Shown: positions 6,881 to 15,949, numbered from the stretch's first letter. The stretch is 64,000 nucleotides of DNA from Leeuwenhoekiella parthenopeia (GCF_020782115.1 NZ_JAJGMW010000013.1:1-64000), one strand, 5' to 3'. Numbers and translations are program-made. Notes: generated by a model not told the origin, from the letters alone.

Positions 6881-8143
6881 ATGGATCAATTGCATTTAAC
6901 AGACGATACGGTAATTTTTGGACTCCTGGCGCTTTGTCTGGGTTTGGTATTTTATACCTCTTCCCTGCAAACCCGGTTTTGGCAAAAATTCTATACCGTC
7001 GTTCCCACGGTGCTCCTGTGCTATCTGTTACCCGCAATCCTTGCCAGTACCGGTATCGTTTCGGAAGAAGCCAGCAATCTGTACTTTGTGGCCAGCCGGT
7101 ATCTGCTTCCTGCAGCGCTTATTTTAATGACGCTGAGCATCGACCTTAAAGCCATCGTTAATTTGGGCCCCAAAGCCCTTATTATGTTTTTTACGGGAAC
7201 TGTAGGCATCATCATTGGCGGACCTTTGGCGATTTTAATCGTTTCCATCTTTTCGCCCGATACGGTGGGTGGCAATGGTTTTGACGCCGTATGGCGCGGA
7301 CTATCAACCATTGCAGGCAGCTGGATAGGTGGTGGTGCCAATCAGGCCGCGATGCTTGAGGTTTTTAAATACAATCCCGAGAACTATGGCGGGATGGTGC
7401 TCATTGATATCGTAGTCGCCAATATCTGGATGGCCTTGTTGCTTTTTGGGATTGGAAAACGCGAGCGCATAGACCGGTGGCTGAAAGCAGACACCTCTTC
7501 TATCGAAAGACTCAAAGCTAAAGTGACCACTCATACCGAAAGCATTGCCCGTAACACGACCCTTCAGGACTTGGTGATGTTTCTGTTTTTTGCTTTTGTA
7601 GGGGTAGGTCTGGCGCATTTTCTGGGGACGCACTTTGCTTCTTTTCTGGAAAACAACTTTGAGGTGGTGCGTAACAAAGAAAAAATCCTGTCTTCGCTGA
7701 GTTCAGACTTTTTATGGATGGTGGTTTTTGCTACGGCTTTTGGAATTATGCTTTCGTTTACCAAAGCAAAAAATTACGAGGGTGCCGGCGCCAGTAAAGT
7801 AGGAGGACTTTTTATCTACATCCTGGTCGCAACCATAGGTATGAAAATGGATTTAACCAAAGTACTTGAGAACCCGGGTTTGATTGCCATTGGTTTAATC
7901 TGGATCAGCATTCACGCAGGCTTACTCATTGGCATTGCAAAGCTCATCAAAGCACCCTATTTCTTCCTCGCCGTGGGGAGTCAGGCAAATGTGGGCGGGG
8001 CTGCCTCTGCACCTGTCGTAGCCGCAGAGTTTCACCCCTCGCTAACCTCGGTAGGCATACTGCTGGCGGTTTTTGGTTATGTTACGGGTACTGCCGGAGC
8101 TTATCTGTGTGCGCTGCTCATGGAAGTGGCATCGAAAGCATAA
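6881..8143 (+). CDS. DUF819 family integral membrane protein
   Basis: 420 residues with about ten hydrophobic helices in two similar halves, joined by a charged loop at about residues 200-240. The family signatures are the GSWIGGGANQAAMLE turn in the first half and the GSQANVGGAASAPVVAAEFH turn in the second, both glycine-rich re-entrant loops typical of DUF819 proteins. These look like secondary transporters, but substrate is unknown. A TTG three bases earlier is also in frame; the ATG is preferred. It stands 167 bp after tenA and probably has its own promoter, although a link to thiamine precursors cannot be excluded. Confidence 0.85.
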   Translation: MDQLHLTDDTVIFGLLALCLGLVFYTSSLQTRFWQKFYTVVPTVLLCYLLPAILASTGIVSEEASNLYFVASRYLLPAALILMTLSIDLKAIVNLGPKALIMFFTGTVGIIIGGPLAILIVSIFSPDTVGGNGFDAVWRGLSTIAGSWIGGGANQAAMLEVFKYNPENYGGMVLIDIVVANIWMALLLFGIGKRERIDRWLKADTSSIERLKAKVTTHTESIARNTTLQDLVMFLFFAFVGVGLAHFLGTHFASFLENNFEVVRNKEKILSSLSSDFLWMVVFATAFGIMLSFTKAKNYEGAGASKVGGLFIYILVATIGMKMDLTKVLENPGLIAIGLIWISIHAGLLIGIAKLIKAPYFFLAVGSQANVGGAASAPVVAAEFHPSLTSVGILLAVFGYVTGTAGAYLCALLMEVASKA

Positions 8144-8181
8144 CCTCCTTAAAATTATTGTTTCCTGAAATCTATAAAACC

Positions 8182-8212
8182 AAAAGCCCTTCCGGAATCC
8201 GGAAGGGCTTTT
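8182..8212. terminator. Bidirectional terminator
   Basis: A near-perfect hairpin with 13-15 bp arms (AAAAGCCCTTCCGGA and its complement) ends in T-runs on both strands. It separates the DUF819 gene from the convergent T9SS-tagged gene. Confidence 0.92.
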
Positions 8213-8232
8213 GTTATAATGCGTGTAGAAGC

Positions 8233-8826
8233 TTAATCTTTAATCAGTTTTTGCGTAAAAGAACGGCTACCGTTATCAATCTGAATGAGATAAACACCGC
8301 GTTTCAACGTGCTTACATCCAGACCACTCGAAGCCAAAGCTGAGGAAACTTTATCCTGCTTAACCTTTTTACCCAACACATCGTAAAACGTGATGTCTAA
8401 AGAATTACTAAGTGACGGACTCTCAAAAAACAAGCGATCTTTTACCGGATTGGGATAAATCTTATATCCGTCTGCCGTTTGAGATACAACCGATTTGGAA
8501 TCGGAAACCTTGATACTTCCCTTCAAACTCTTTTTGGCACTACTCTCAAAAGTATAGATCCCTTTTTTAGTGAATACATACTCATAAACCGAACCTTCAG
8601 ATAGACGCTGGGAAATCCCAAAGTCTGCAGGAGCGCCAAAAGAAGTATTGACAATATTTTGCGGAACATACTCACTAAAAACCCATTGTACGGTATCTCC
8701 TACCTGAATTTCAAGCGTAGACGAAAGATCCTTGGAACCTGACTTCCAGTTGATTACATGTGTAGTTTGTGCACTTAATGTGAATGCAAACGTCAAAAGG
8801 AAAATGTAAAACCAAGTAAATTTCAT
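8233..8826 (-). CDS. Secreted cupredoxin-like protein with T9SS sorting tail
   Basis: 197 residues in three parts. Residues 1-19 are a signal peptide ending in LSAQ. Residues about 20-105 look like a plastocyanin/azurin-type beta sandwich (VGDTVQWVF, then a long loop, then KKGIYTFESSAKKSLKGSIKV). The last 75 residues are a type IX secretion C-terminal domain (YKIYPNPVKDRLFF, LDVSTLKRGVYLIQI, FTQKLIKD). In copper proteins the sheet carries His...Cys-x-His/Met. Here the matching places read PQNIVN and FESSAK, with no Cys or His, so copper binding is unlikely. It is probably surface-exposed or released. The T9SS tail is certain; the cupredoxin resemblance is moderate. Confidence 0.85.
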   Translation of the reverse strand: MKFTWFYIFLLTFAFTLSAQTTHVINWKSGSKDLSSTLEIQVGDTVQWVFSEYVPQNIVNTSFGAPADFGISQRLSEGSVYEYVFTKKGIYTFESSAKKSLKGSIKVSDSKSVVSQTADGYKIYPNPVKDRLFFESPSLSNSLDITFYDVLGKKVKQDKVSSALASSGLDVSTLKRGVYLIQIDNGSRSFTQKLIKD

Positions 8827-8952
8827 ACCATATAACTGTGTTTCAATGCGTTGTAAAGATAAAATAACTTTTCAAATAGCATGCCAAATAAAAAGCAATA
8901 TTATACTAAAGTTACTCTAAAGACGTTGCCACAAATTATATGTTGCAAAAAA

Positions 8953-11805
8953 TTATCGGCTTAGATACATTTTTCTTCTTGCGTACAGATCGTAAAATGC
9001 ATCATCCTTCAAACTGTCGATAAACAAGATGCTTTCGCCGGTACTCTTCATTTCAGGGCCCAACTGCTTATTCACATTTGGAAACTTATTAAATGAGAAC
9101 ACCGGTTGCTTAATCGCATAACCCTCCAGCTTGGGATTAAACTCAAAGTCAGTCACTTTCTTTTCGCCCAGCATCACCTTGGTTGCATAGTTAACATAAG
9201 GTTCACCATAAGCTTTCGCTATAAAAGGAACCGTACGTGAAGCACGCGGGTTGGCTTCGATGATATACACCATATCGTCTTTGATCGCAAACTGAATATT
9301 GATCAATCCAACGGTATTGAGTGCCAAAGCAATCTTATGCGTATGATCTTTAATTTGCTGAATAACCAAATCTCCCAGGTTAAACGGTGGCAGGGTAGCA
9401 TTGGAGTCCCCGGAGTGAATTCCGCAAGGTTCAATATGCTCCATAATACCGATGATCTGAACATTCTCGCCATCGCAAATCGCATCGGCTTCAGCTTCAA
9501 TTGCCCCATCCAGATAATGATCTAACAGGAGTTTGTTATTTGGAATCTTACGCAACAGGTCAACAACGGTTTCTTCAAGTTCGTCTTTGTTGATCACGAT
9601 TTTCATTCCCTGACCTCCCAATACATACGAGGGTCTTACCAAAATAGGGAAGTCCAGACGATCTGCAACAGCAAGTGCTTCTTCTGCACTCTCGGCTACA
9701 TCAAATTCAGGATACGGGATTCCGTTTTCTTTTAAAAGTCTGGAGAAACTACCGCGATCTTCAGCAAGGTCAAGTGCCTTATAGCTGGTTCCTATAATTT
9801 TGATTCCGTAGCGGTCTAATTTTTCAGCCAGTTTAAGAGCGGTTTGACCTCCCAACTGCACAATTACGCCTTCGGGCTTCTCGTGACGGATGATGTCGTA
9901 GATATGCTCCCAGAATACCGGCTCAAAATAGAGCTTGTCTGCAATATCAAAGTCGGTCGAAACCGTCTCCGGGTTACAGTTAATCATAATGGTTTCGTAT
10001 CCACATTCGGCAGCTGCCATAACCCCGTGTACACAGCAGTAGTCAAACTCAATTCCCTGACCTATACGGTTAGGACCAGAGCCCAGCACCACCACTTTTT
10101 TCTTATCGCTTACTTTACTCTCATTATCGGCAAAACGCTCGCCCGATGTCAACTGCATTTCATTCTCAAAAGTAGAATAGAAGTAAGGCGTTTGTGCCAC
10201 AAACTCTGCGGCACAGGTATCAACCAGTTTATAAACGCGGTTGATTTTATATTCGTCACGCTTGTCGTAGACATTGCTTTCCAGACAGTCGAGCATATGC
10301 GCGATCTGGCGGTCTGCAAAACCTTTTTGTTTAGCCTCCAGCAGGAGATCACGAGGCAGCGTGTCTATGGTATATTTAGAAACTTCTTTCTCCAGCGCAT
10401 CCATTTCCTCAAATTGCTTAAGGAACCACATATCAATCTTGGTGATTTCGTGAATACGGCTTAACGGAATACCCATCTGGATGGCGTCATAAATGGTAAA
10501 CACGCGGTCCCAACTTGGGTTAGTCAGTTTTTCAATAATCTTATCGTAGTTGGTATAGCCTTTACCGTCTGCTCCCAGACCATTACGCTTGATCTCGAGC
10601 GACTGGGTTGCCTTATGAAGAGCTTCCTGGAACGAGCGGCCAATACCCATCACCTCTCCTACTGACTTCATCTGTAATCCTAAAGTACGGTCGCTGCCCT
10701 CAAATTTGTCGAAATTCCAGCGTGGGATTTTCACAATAACATAATCCAGAGTAGGCTCAAACAAAGCCGAAGTAGATTTGGTAATCTGATTATCGAGTTC
10801 GTCAAGCGTATAGCCAATAGCCAGTTTAGAAGCGATTTTTGCAATAGGATAACCGGTTGCCTTAGAAGCCAAAGCCGAAGAACGAGATACCCGTGGATTG
10901 ATTTCAATCGCGATGATATCTTCTTTTTCGTCGGGGCTTACGGCGAATTGTACGTTACAGCCACCGGCAAAGTCACCTATAGAGCGCATCATATGTATGG
11001 CCATGTCACGCATACGCTGAAACGTACGGTCACTTAAGGTCATAGCAGGCGCTACGGTAATTGAATCTCCGGTGTGGATCCCCATCGGGTCCATATTTTC
11101 GATGGTACAAATGATAACCACGTTGTTATTTTTGTCCCGCAGCAGCTCCAGCTCATACTCTTTCCAACCCATGAGGGCTTTATCGATCATCACCTCGTGA
11201 ATAGGAGATATTTCGAGACCATGGCTTAGAAGTGCATCAAAATCTTCAGGTTTGTAGACAATCGAAGCTCCAGCTCCACCAAGGGTATACGAAGCCCGTA
11301 TTACCAGCGGAAATCCAAATTCCTGAGCAATTTCCTTTCCTTTTAAGAAGGATGTTGCTGTAGCCTGAGGAGCCATCCCTATGCCTATTTTAAGCATCAG
11401 CTCTCTAAACTTCTCCCGATCTTCAGTAATATTAATCGCGTCAATATCAACACCTATCAATTGAACTCCATAATCTTTCCAAATACCTTTTTCATCGGCC
11501 TCAATACACAGGTTGAGCGCTGTTTGCCCTCCCATAGTAGGCAGTACCGCGTCGATTTGCGGGTGCTCTTCCAGTATTTTAACAAGAGATTTTGTGGTAA
11601 GCGGCAACAGGTAAATGTGATCTGCCATCACAGGGTCTGTCATAATAGTAGCCGGGTTCGAATTGATGAGAATAGTTTCAATACCATCCTCCCCCAGGGA
11701 TCTCAGTGCCTGTGATCCGGAGTAGTCAAATTCACATGCCTGACCTATAATGATTGGACCAGAACCGATTATTAAGATTGATTTAAGTTTTTCGTTTTTA
11801 GGCAT
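8953..11805 (-). CDS. carB: Carbamoyl-phosphate synthase large chain
   Basis: 950 residues. With CarA it makes carbamoyl phosphate from glutamine-derived ammonia, bicarbonate and two ATP for pyrimidine and arginine synthesis. Both homologous halves are complete: IIIGSGPIIIGQACEFDYSG opens the first and VLGSGPNRIGQGIEFDYC the second, each followed by an ATP-grasp core (INPRVSRSSALASKATGYP and IEANPRASRTVPFIAKAYG). The protein ends at KMYLSR, just where the methylglyoxal-synthase-like allosteric domain of the 1073-residue E. coli enzyme would begin. Direct UMP/ornithine control through that domain is therefore not expected. carA is not in the window. Confidence 0.97.
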   Translation of the reverse strand: MPKNEKLKSILIIGSGPIIIGQACEFDYSGSQALRSLGEDGIETILINSNPATIMTDPVMADHIYLLPLTTKSLVKILEEHPQIDAVLPTMGGQTALNLCIEADEKGIWKDYGVQLIGVDIDAINITEDREKFRELMLKIGIGMAPQATATSFLKGKEIAQEFGFPLVIRASYTLGGAGASIVYKPEDFDALLSHGLEISPIHEVMIDKALMGWKEYELELLRDKNNNVVIICTIENMDPMGIHTGDSITVAPAMTLSDRTFQRMRDMAIHMMRSIGDFAGGCNVQFAVSPDEKEDIIAIEINPRVSRSSALASKATGYPIAKIASKLAIGYTLDELDNQITKSTSALFEPTLDYVIVKIPRWNFDKFEGSDRTLGLQMKSVGEVMGIGRSFQEALHKATQSLEIKRNGLGADGKGYTNYDKIIEKLTNPSWDRVFTIYDAIQMGIPLSRIHEITKIDMWFLKQFEEMDALEKEVSKYTIDTLPRDLLLEAKQKGFADRQIAHMLDCLESNVYDKRDEYKINRVYKLVDTCAAEFVAQTPYFYSTFENEMQLTSGERFADNESKVSDKKKVVVLGSGPNRIGQGIEFDYCCVHGVMAAAECGYETIMINCNPETVSTDFDIADKLYFEPVFWEHIYDIIRHEKPEGVIVQLGGQTALKLAEKLDRYGIKIIGTSYKALDLAEDRGSFSRLLKENGIPYPEFDVAESAEEALAVADRLDFPILVRPSYVLGGQGMKIVINKDELEETVVDLLRKIPNNKLLLDHYLDGAIEAEADAICDGENVQIIGIMEHIEPCGIHSGDSNATLPPFNLGDLVIQQIKDHTHKIALALNTVGLINIQFAIKDDMVYIIEANPRASRTVPFIAKAYGEPYVNYATKVMLGEKKVTDFEFNPKLEGYAIKQPVFSFNKFPNVNKQLGPEMKSTGESILFIDSLKDDAFYDLYARRKMYLSR

Positions 11806-11859
11806 TAGTGCTCAGATTAAGTATGTGTGTTTAAATTTAGTCTGGAGTATTTATAAAAA

Positions 11860-11889
11860 AAAGGTGTTACTTTTAAAAGTAACACCTTT
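11860..11889 (-). terminator. rpmH terminator
   Basis: A perfect 30-base palindrome (15-bp arms AAAGGTGTTACTTTT) lies 24 bp after the rpmH stop. The minus strand then runs into T6, so it ends rpmH transcription before carB. Confidence 0.92.
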
Positions 11890-11913
11890 GATATTTTAAA
11901 CGATAAAAATCAT

Positions 11914-12075
11914 TTATTTCTTATGTCTTAGCTCAGAAGATACAGATAATCTCTTTCTACCCTTTGCTCTTCTACGTGCAAGGACTTTACGACCGTTAGC
12001 TGTAGCCATACGCTCGCGGAAACCGTGCTTATTTCTTCTTTTTCTTTTTGAAGGTTGAAACGTTCTTTTGCTCAT
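11914..12075 (-). CDS. rpmH: 50S ribosomal protein L34
   Basis: A 53-residue, highly basic protein that begins [19 protein letters not shown] and continues with [20 protein letters not shown], the invariant L34 signature, ending in [10 protein letters not shown]. It belongs to the large ribosomal subunit near the exit tunnel. Bacteroidota L34 is slightly longer than the usual 44-46 residues because of the C-terminal extension, as here. The gene stands alone with a strong terminator; no rnpA, yidC or dnaA is adjacent. Confidence 0.97.
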   Translation of the reverse strand: MSKRTFQPSKRKRRNKHGFRERMATANGRKVLARRRAKGRKRLSVSSELRHKK

Positions 12076-12211
12076 TGTGTATCTTCTTTAATCTTCCTTA
12101 AACTTTTCTGTTGTAATTCTGAGAATAGCCTTCCCAAAAGCTGGGCGCAAATATACAAAGAGTTTCTAATTCAACAAGAGCAAAGTTTAAAATATTTCAG
12201 ATTGTTTTTAT

Positions 12212-12219
12212 TACATTTG
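12212..12219 (+). promoter_or_regulatory. Putative -7 box TACATTTG
   Basis: Exact match to the Bacteroidota -7 element TAnnTTTG, 71 bp before the start at 12290. The -33 TTTG is not convincing. Confidence 0.45.
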
Positions 12220-12289
12220 CAGGCTCAATAAAACAGGCATTTATAAGTATAAGCTGATGCCTTGATTTAATACTTTAAGAATTCCGATA

Positions 12290-12847
12290 ATGTTCAACAA
12301 AAATATAAAACTCGTTTTAGCTGTTCTTGTAGTTGCATTGGCCGTATGGCAATTTGCAGATCGTTCTATAGGCAACGGCATTTTATTAATCCTTCTGGCA
12401 GGTATTTTTGTACTGCTCTACTTTAAGAATGAGATTTTGATTCTTGCTTTCCTGAGATTGCGTAAACAGGATTTTGCCGGAGCTCAAAAGTGGCTTAACA
12501 AAATCAAGAATCCCGAAGCTGCACTGGTGCGTAAGCAACAGGGGTATTACAATTACCTAAACGGTCTTATGGTTTCTCAAACCAATATGATTCAGGCTGA
12601 AAAATATTTTAAAAAGGCTGTACAATTGGGTCTAAGTATGGATGCCGATCTGGCAATGGCCAAAATCAATCTAGCCGGTATTGCCATGACTAAAAACAGA
12701 CGCCGGGAAGCAGATTTATTGCTTGCGGAAGCCAAAAAATTAGATAAGCACAATATGCTTGGCGAGCAGATCAAAATGATGAAGCAGCAAATGAAACAGG
12801 CTGCAAATATGCCTCGTCAGCAATACGGCCGGGGCGGACGCAGATAG
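12290..12847 (+). CDS. Membrane-anchored TPR-like protein
   Basis: 185 residues. Two hydrophobic helices at about residues 7-23 and 29-46 anchor a helical cytoplasmic part. That part has TPR-like pairs: RLRKQDFAGAQKWLNKIKNP, then QAEKYFKKAVQLGLSMDADLAMA, then AMTKNRRREADLLLAEAKKLD. The tail is Met/Gln-rich and ends QQYGRGGRR. TPR repeats serve as protein-binding scaffolds. The partner is unknown. It is monocistronic between rpmH (divergent) and the thioredoxin-like gene. Confidence 0.75.
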   Translation: MFNKNIKLVLAVLVVALAVWQFADRSIGNGILLILLAGIFVLLYFKNEILILAFLRLRKQDFAGAQKWLNKIKNPEAALVRKQQGYYNYLNGLMVSQTNMIQAEKYFKKAVQLGLSMDADLAMAKINLAGIAMTKNRRREADLLLAEAKKLDKHNMLGEQIKMMKQQMKQAANMPRQQYGRGGRR

Positions 12848-12995
12848 CTTAAACCACCTGCTCTATAATCTGCAAATTCCTGTTTTAATAATAGGTATTC
12901 TCTGAAGGCGTCCGGATTTCGCGAATGTCTTGTGTTTTATAACGATTTTACATTTCCTTTTATCGATTAGATTTTATTGCCGCTGATGCTCAGGA

Positions 12996-13003
12996 TATCT
13001 TTG
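12996..13003 (+). promoter_or_regulatory. Putative -7 box TATCTTTG
   Basis: Exact TAnnTTTG match 16 bp before the ATG at 13020, implying a very short leader for the thioredoxin-like gene. Confidence 0.5.
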
Positions 13004-13019
13004 CTTTTCAAGGATTTAT

Positions 13020-13727
13020 ATGGCAAGAACTCTACTTATACTTCTATTCTTATCGGTTTTTAGTCTACAGGCTCAGGAAGAACAAAAAGTACTTTTCTCT
13101 GATGCCCTGGCTGCAAATATGGATAAGTACACCGCACGGGTTGATGAGGCTCTCAAGTACGGTGAGTTTGACTTTGCCAAATCTTTATTTGATACCCTGG
13201 TAAAAAGCAAGCTTCAGGGCACATATCTTGATAATCTTGAGTTTGAAAATCTAAACAATTCTTTTATCACCTCTACCGAAGATTTTGAACGCCCCACAAT
13301 TATACTTACCTATTCTTCGTGGTGTATTCCCAGTGATGGCGAAATTCCTGTTCTAAACAAACTTGCCGAGCGCTATGCCGGTCTCGTAGATTTTATTGTC
13401 CTGTTTTGGGATGATAAAAGCACCGTGAAAAAAGAAGCCAAAAAGTTCCACAAAAACATTCAGGTTGCTTACGTAGACGAGGTGCAGAATAAGCATATGA
13501 AAACCGTAAACCTGCTAAAGCACGCACTGGGTATTTCGCTTTCGTACGTGATTGCGGCAGATGGACAAATTTTAGACATCAACAGAAGACCTCCCAATCA
13601 ACTGGGCATTTCCGGCGCTGAGATCATCAATCAGAACCTTAATTTTTTAAACCGCCAGATCGCTGCAATCAATCTGGATCTAAACATCAACATCAACGAT
13701 CTGCCCGAATCATTGGCTACGTTTTAA
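13020..13727 (+). CDS. Exported thioredoxin-like protein with CxxS site
   Basis: 235 residues. A signal peptide (1-19, ending SLQAQ) directs export. Residues about 85-205 are a TlpA-type thioredoxin fold: RPTIILTYSSWCIPSDGEIP (active site), VDFIVLFWDD, and a late strand ISLSYVIAADGQILDIN. The active site is W101-C102-I-P-S105, so the second cysteine of the usual WCxxC is Ser. It cannot form an intramolecular disulfide and may be a monothiol, isomerase-like or structural protein. There is no adjacent cytochrome-maturation gene. Confidence 0.82.
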   Translation: MARTLLILLFLSVFSLQAQEEQKVLFSDALAANMDKYTARVDEALKYGEFDFAKSLFDTLVKSKLQGTYLDNLEFENLNNSFITSTEDFERPTIILTYSSWCIPSDGEIPVLNKLAERYAGLVDFIVLFWDDKSTVKKEAKKFHKNIQVAYVDEVQNKHMKTVNLLKHALGISLSYVIAADGQILDINRRPPNQLGISGAEIINQNLNFLNRQIAAINLDLNININDLPESLATF

Positions 13728-13751
13728 TAGTGCATTTAACATAACACCTAA

Positions 13752-13782
13752 AAAAAAGGAGCCTTATTCAGGCTCCTTTTTT
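13752..13782. terminator. Bidirectional terminator
   Basis: Arms AAAAAAGGAGCC and GGCTCCTTTTTT around the loop TTATTCA, with T-runs on both strands, between the convergent thioredoxin-like and transglycosylase genes. Confidence 0.93.
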
Positions 13783-13800
13783 ATTCTGATTTATCCGGGT

Positions 13801-14736
13801 TTACTGCCCCACAGTATAAACACCTTTTTCGGGAATCTCAATCTGATACACTTTTCGCGAAGCGTTGTTTAAATGATCTTCACGCAACCAGGGATTGTGA
13901 ATTTTCAATATTTTATAATTAATCCCAAAGTCCTGTGCAAATTTTACAAAATCGGTAACAGCAGTATCTACTGCAACTTTATAGGTAGGAACGCTGGTAT
14001 ATAAATCATCTTCGGTATAATTGAAGCCATACTTTTTAGGATCTTTGAGGATTTCTTTTAGGGCCAAAATTCTAAAAACATACCTTCCCGTTTCTTCTCC
14101 CAAAAGCAAATCATAGTAACCCGTCACATCCTGAGCTTCCAGTCTGCGGTTGATCCCGGCGTTACCGGCATTATAGCCTGCAGCGGCAAGCGTCCAGCTT
14201 CCCAGATAATTCTTGGACTTTTTTAAATAGTTACAGGCCGCACGTGTGGCGAGCTCCACATTATAACGCTCATCTACATTATCGTTTACTTCAAGCCCCA
14301 GTTCTTTACCCGTACTGCCAAGTATCTGCCAGAAGCCGGTAGCACGCGCAGGTGATACCGCCTGGGTAAGTCCGCTCTCAATAACCGCCAGGTACTTGAA
14401 GTCATCGGGCAGGCCTTCTTCCTTAAGAATAGGTTCGATGATCGGGAAATATTTTGCAGCACGCTTGATGATCAGCAACCCGTTAGACTGCCAGTAGGTG
14501 TTAACCAGAAGTTCCCGGTCCATACGCTCACGTACATCGGGATCTTCAAGAGGAACCCGCTCCCCCGCAAAATCCATGGCTTCCGGCAACGGAATCGCGT
14601 ACACATTATAATCGTTTACGAGTTTTTCCTTTTTTGTGATTTCGGGATCGGAAGCCTCTTTCTGAACGGCCTGAACGCAAAATGCAGTAGTAGCCACAAG
14701 GCCTACACCTGCAAGAATATTTTTAACTGGGATCAT
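13801..14736 (-). CDS. Lytic murein transglycosylase (SLT family)
   Basis: 311 residues from the preferred start MIPVKNILAG; the frame also opens 15 codons earlier, but only the inner Met gives a proper signal peptide (AGVGLVATTAFCVQA). It cleaves peptidoglycan glycosidic bonds to 1,6-anhydro ends in the periplasm. The SLT domain shows YLAVIESGLTQAVSPARATG with the catalytic Glu, FWQILGSTGKELGL, and the LAAAGYNAGNAGINRR motif. It resembles MltD cores without a clear LysM repeat at the end, although KVYQIEIPEKGVYTV could be a vestige. Confidence 0.9.
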   Translation of the reverse strand: MIPVKNILAGVGLVATTAFCVQAVQKEASDPEITKKEKLVNDYNVYAIPLPEAMDFAGERVPLEDPDVRERMDRELLVNTYWQSNGLLIIKRAAKYFPIIEPILKEEGLPDDFKYLAVIESGLTQAVSPARATGFWQILGSTGKELGLEVNDNVDERYNVELATRAACNYLKKSKNYLGSWTLAAAGYNAGNAGINRRLEAQDVTGYYDLLLGEETGRYVFRILALKEILKDPKKYGFNYTEDDLYTSVPTYKVAVDTAVTDFVKFAQDFGINYKILKIHNPWLREDHLNNASRKVYQIEIPEKGVYTVGQ

Positions 14737-14845
14737 AGAATGTCTTTTTGAAGTTGTATTGCAAATTAGCAAATCATACACATGATACCAAGAACAATAC
14801 CGCGATTGAATTCTTAAATTTTAAAGTGACTATAAGTAATCATAG

Positions 14846-15496
14846 CTAGTCACCAATAAGCTTGGGAAGATTTTTTGAAAACCACTTACAACGGCTTATG
14901 ATCATCGCGTGAGTTCCACCTTTAACCGGGATACAGTCTTTGATGTACTTAAACGGAAAAACAGGATCTGCAGTGCCGTGAATATGTATCAAATCTTTAG
15001 CATAGGTGGTCTGATCCCAACACAGCATATGCTCCAGAGCCCAATGCAAATAAACCGGGTCTGTGATCGATAAATACTTCTGGTACAATTCTGCCTTATG
15101 CTTCAGGGTTTCGGTAACCGCATATTCCGACAATAGATTTACGTGACGTACCAATCCTACAGGAGCGATGCGATAAAGACCTAAAGCTTTTGAAAAGCGC
15201 ATGCTTCGGGGCAGTTCGGCTTTAGTCTTTACACTGCTGATGATAATCAGCTTTTTATAGTTTACGTTTTTAGCCATTTCCTGAACCACCACCCCTCCAA
15301 AACTTACTCCTATCAACACCGGATTTTCATGCGTCACCTCCTCCAACATTCGTTTGGCATAGGAAGACATACTTTCATTGGGTTGCGGAATTTTCCAGGC
15401 AAGGGGATGCAGGCTAAACCGATCTGAAGGGAGTTTTATAGGATCAAAAATACTAGGATTTGCTGCCATTCCCGGCACTAAATAGACGTGTATCAT
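14846..15496 (-). CDS. Alpha/beta hydrolase
   Basis: 216 residues from MIHVYLVPGM; the frame extends ten codons further, but this Met opens the first beta strand as in the family. An alpha/beta hydrolase fold is indicated by the strand-turn VYLVPGM (oxyanion region), the nucleophile elbow LIGVSFGG with Ser65, an Asp in HIHGTADPVFPFKYI and a catalytic His in VKGGTHAMIIS. There is no signal peptide, so it is cytoplasmic. Substrate cannot be told. It is followed, 110 bp on, by the transglycosylase gene on the same strand. Confidence 0.88.
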   Translation of the reverse strand: MIHVYLVPGMAANPSIFDPIKLPSDRFSLHPLAWKIPQPNESMSSYAKRMLEEVTHENPVLIGVSFGGVVVQEMAKNVNYKKLIIISSVKTKAELPRSMRFSKALGLYRIAPVGLVRHVNLLSEYAVTETLKHKAELYQKYLSITDPVYLHWALEHMLCWDQTTYAKDLIHIHGTADPVFPFKYIKDCIPVKGGTHAMIISRCKWFSKNLPKLIGD

Positions 15497-15649
15497 AATA
15501 CTTAAAATTAAGGCTTTAACAGTCATCCCTCCAAAAAACCTTAAAATTTTTGTATCTTTACAAATACATTAAAATTCTTGCCAAAAGAATACAAATGTAT
15601 TAGCCAAAACCTTCCAGAAAGCACTATTTTTTCTTAAATCAAATTTTAT

Positions 15650-15949
15650 ATGGATGTAATGACAGCGATTGAATTGACAGACAACGAATTTCTAAGACAA
15701 TTTGAGACCACTATAGATGGTAAATTGGCAAAAATTGAATACTCCCTTCAGGATCGTAAAATCTTTCTTACCAAATTACATATGCCCGAAGGTACAGAGG
15801 ACAAAATGAACGATTTTATCGTTGCTGTTTTTAAAGAAGTCGAAGATCGCAATATCAGACTGGTACCCACAAGTCCTGAGATTGCCAAATTTATGCGAGC
15901 TAATCGCAGAAAGTATAAAGATTTATTACCGGTAGGTATAAATATCTAG
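15650..15949 (+). CDS. Small GNAT-like N-acetyltransferase (YjdJ type)
   Basis: 99 residues, matching the compact GNAT subfamily with only the core strands. FETTIDGKLAKIEYSLQDRK gives two strands, FLTKLHMPEGTEDKMNDFIVA contains the acceptor edge and acetyl-CoA helix, and NIRLVPTSPEIAKFMRANRRKYK the last strand and helix. The usual R/Q-x-x-G-x-G/A loop is altered (MPEGTED), so activity is uncertain. A TATCTTTA box about 90 bp upstream could be its promoter. It converges with mtaB. Confidence 0.72.
   Translation: MDVMTAIELTDNEFLRQFETTIDGKLAKIEYSLQDRKIFLTKLHMPEGTEDKMNDFIVAVFKEVEDRNIRLVPTSPEIAKFMRANRRKYKDLLPVGINI

Noticed and set aside
9844-10464. 206-codon antisense frame inside carB
   Set aside because: carB is complete and conserved on the other strand; the frame is a mirror of its codon use.
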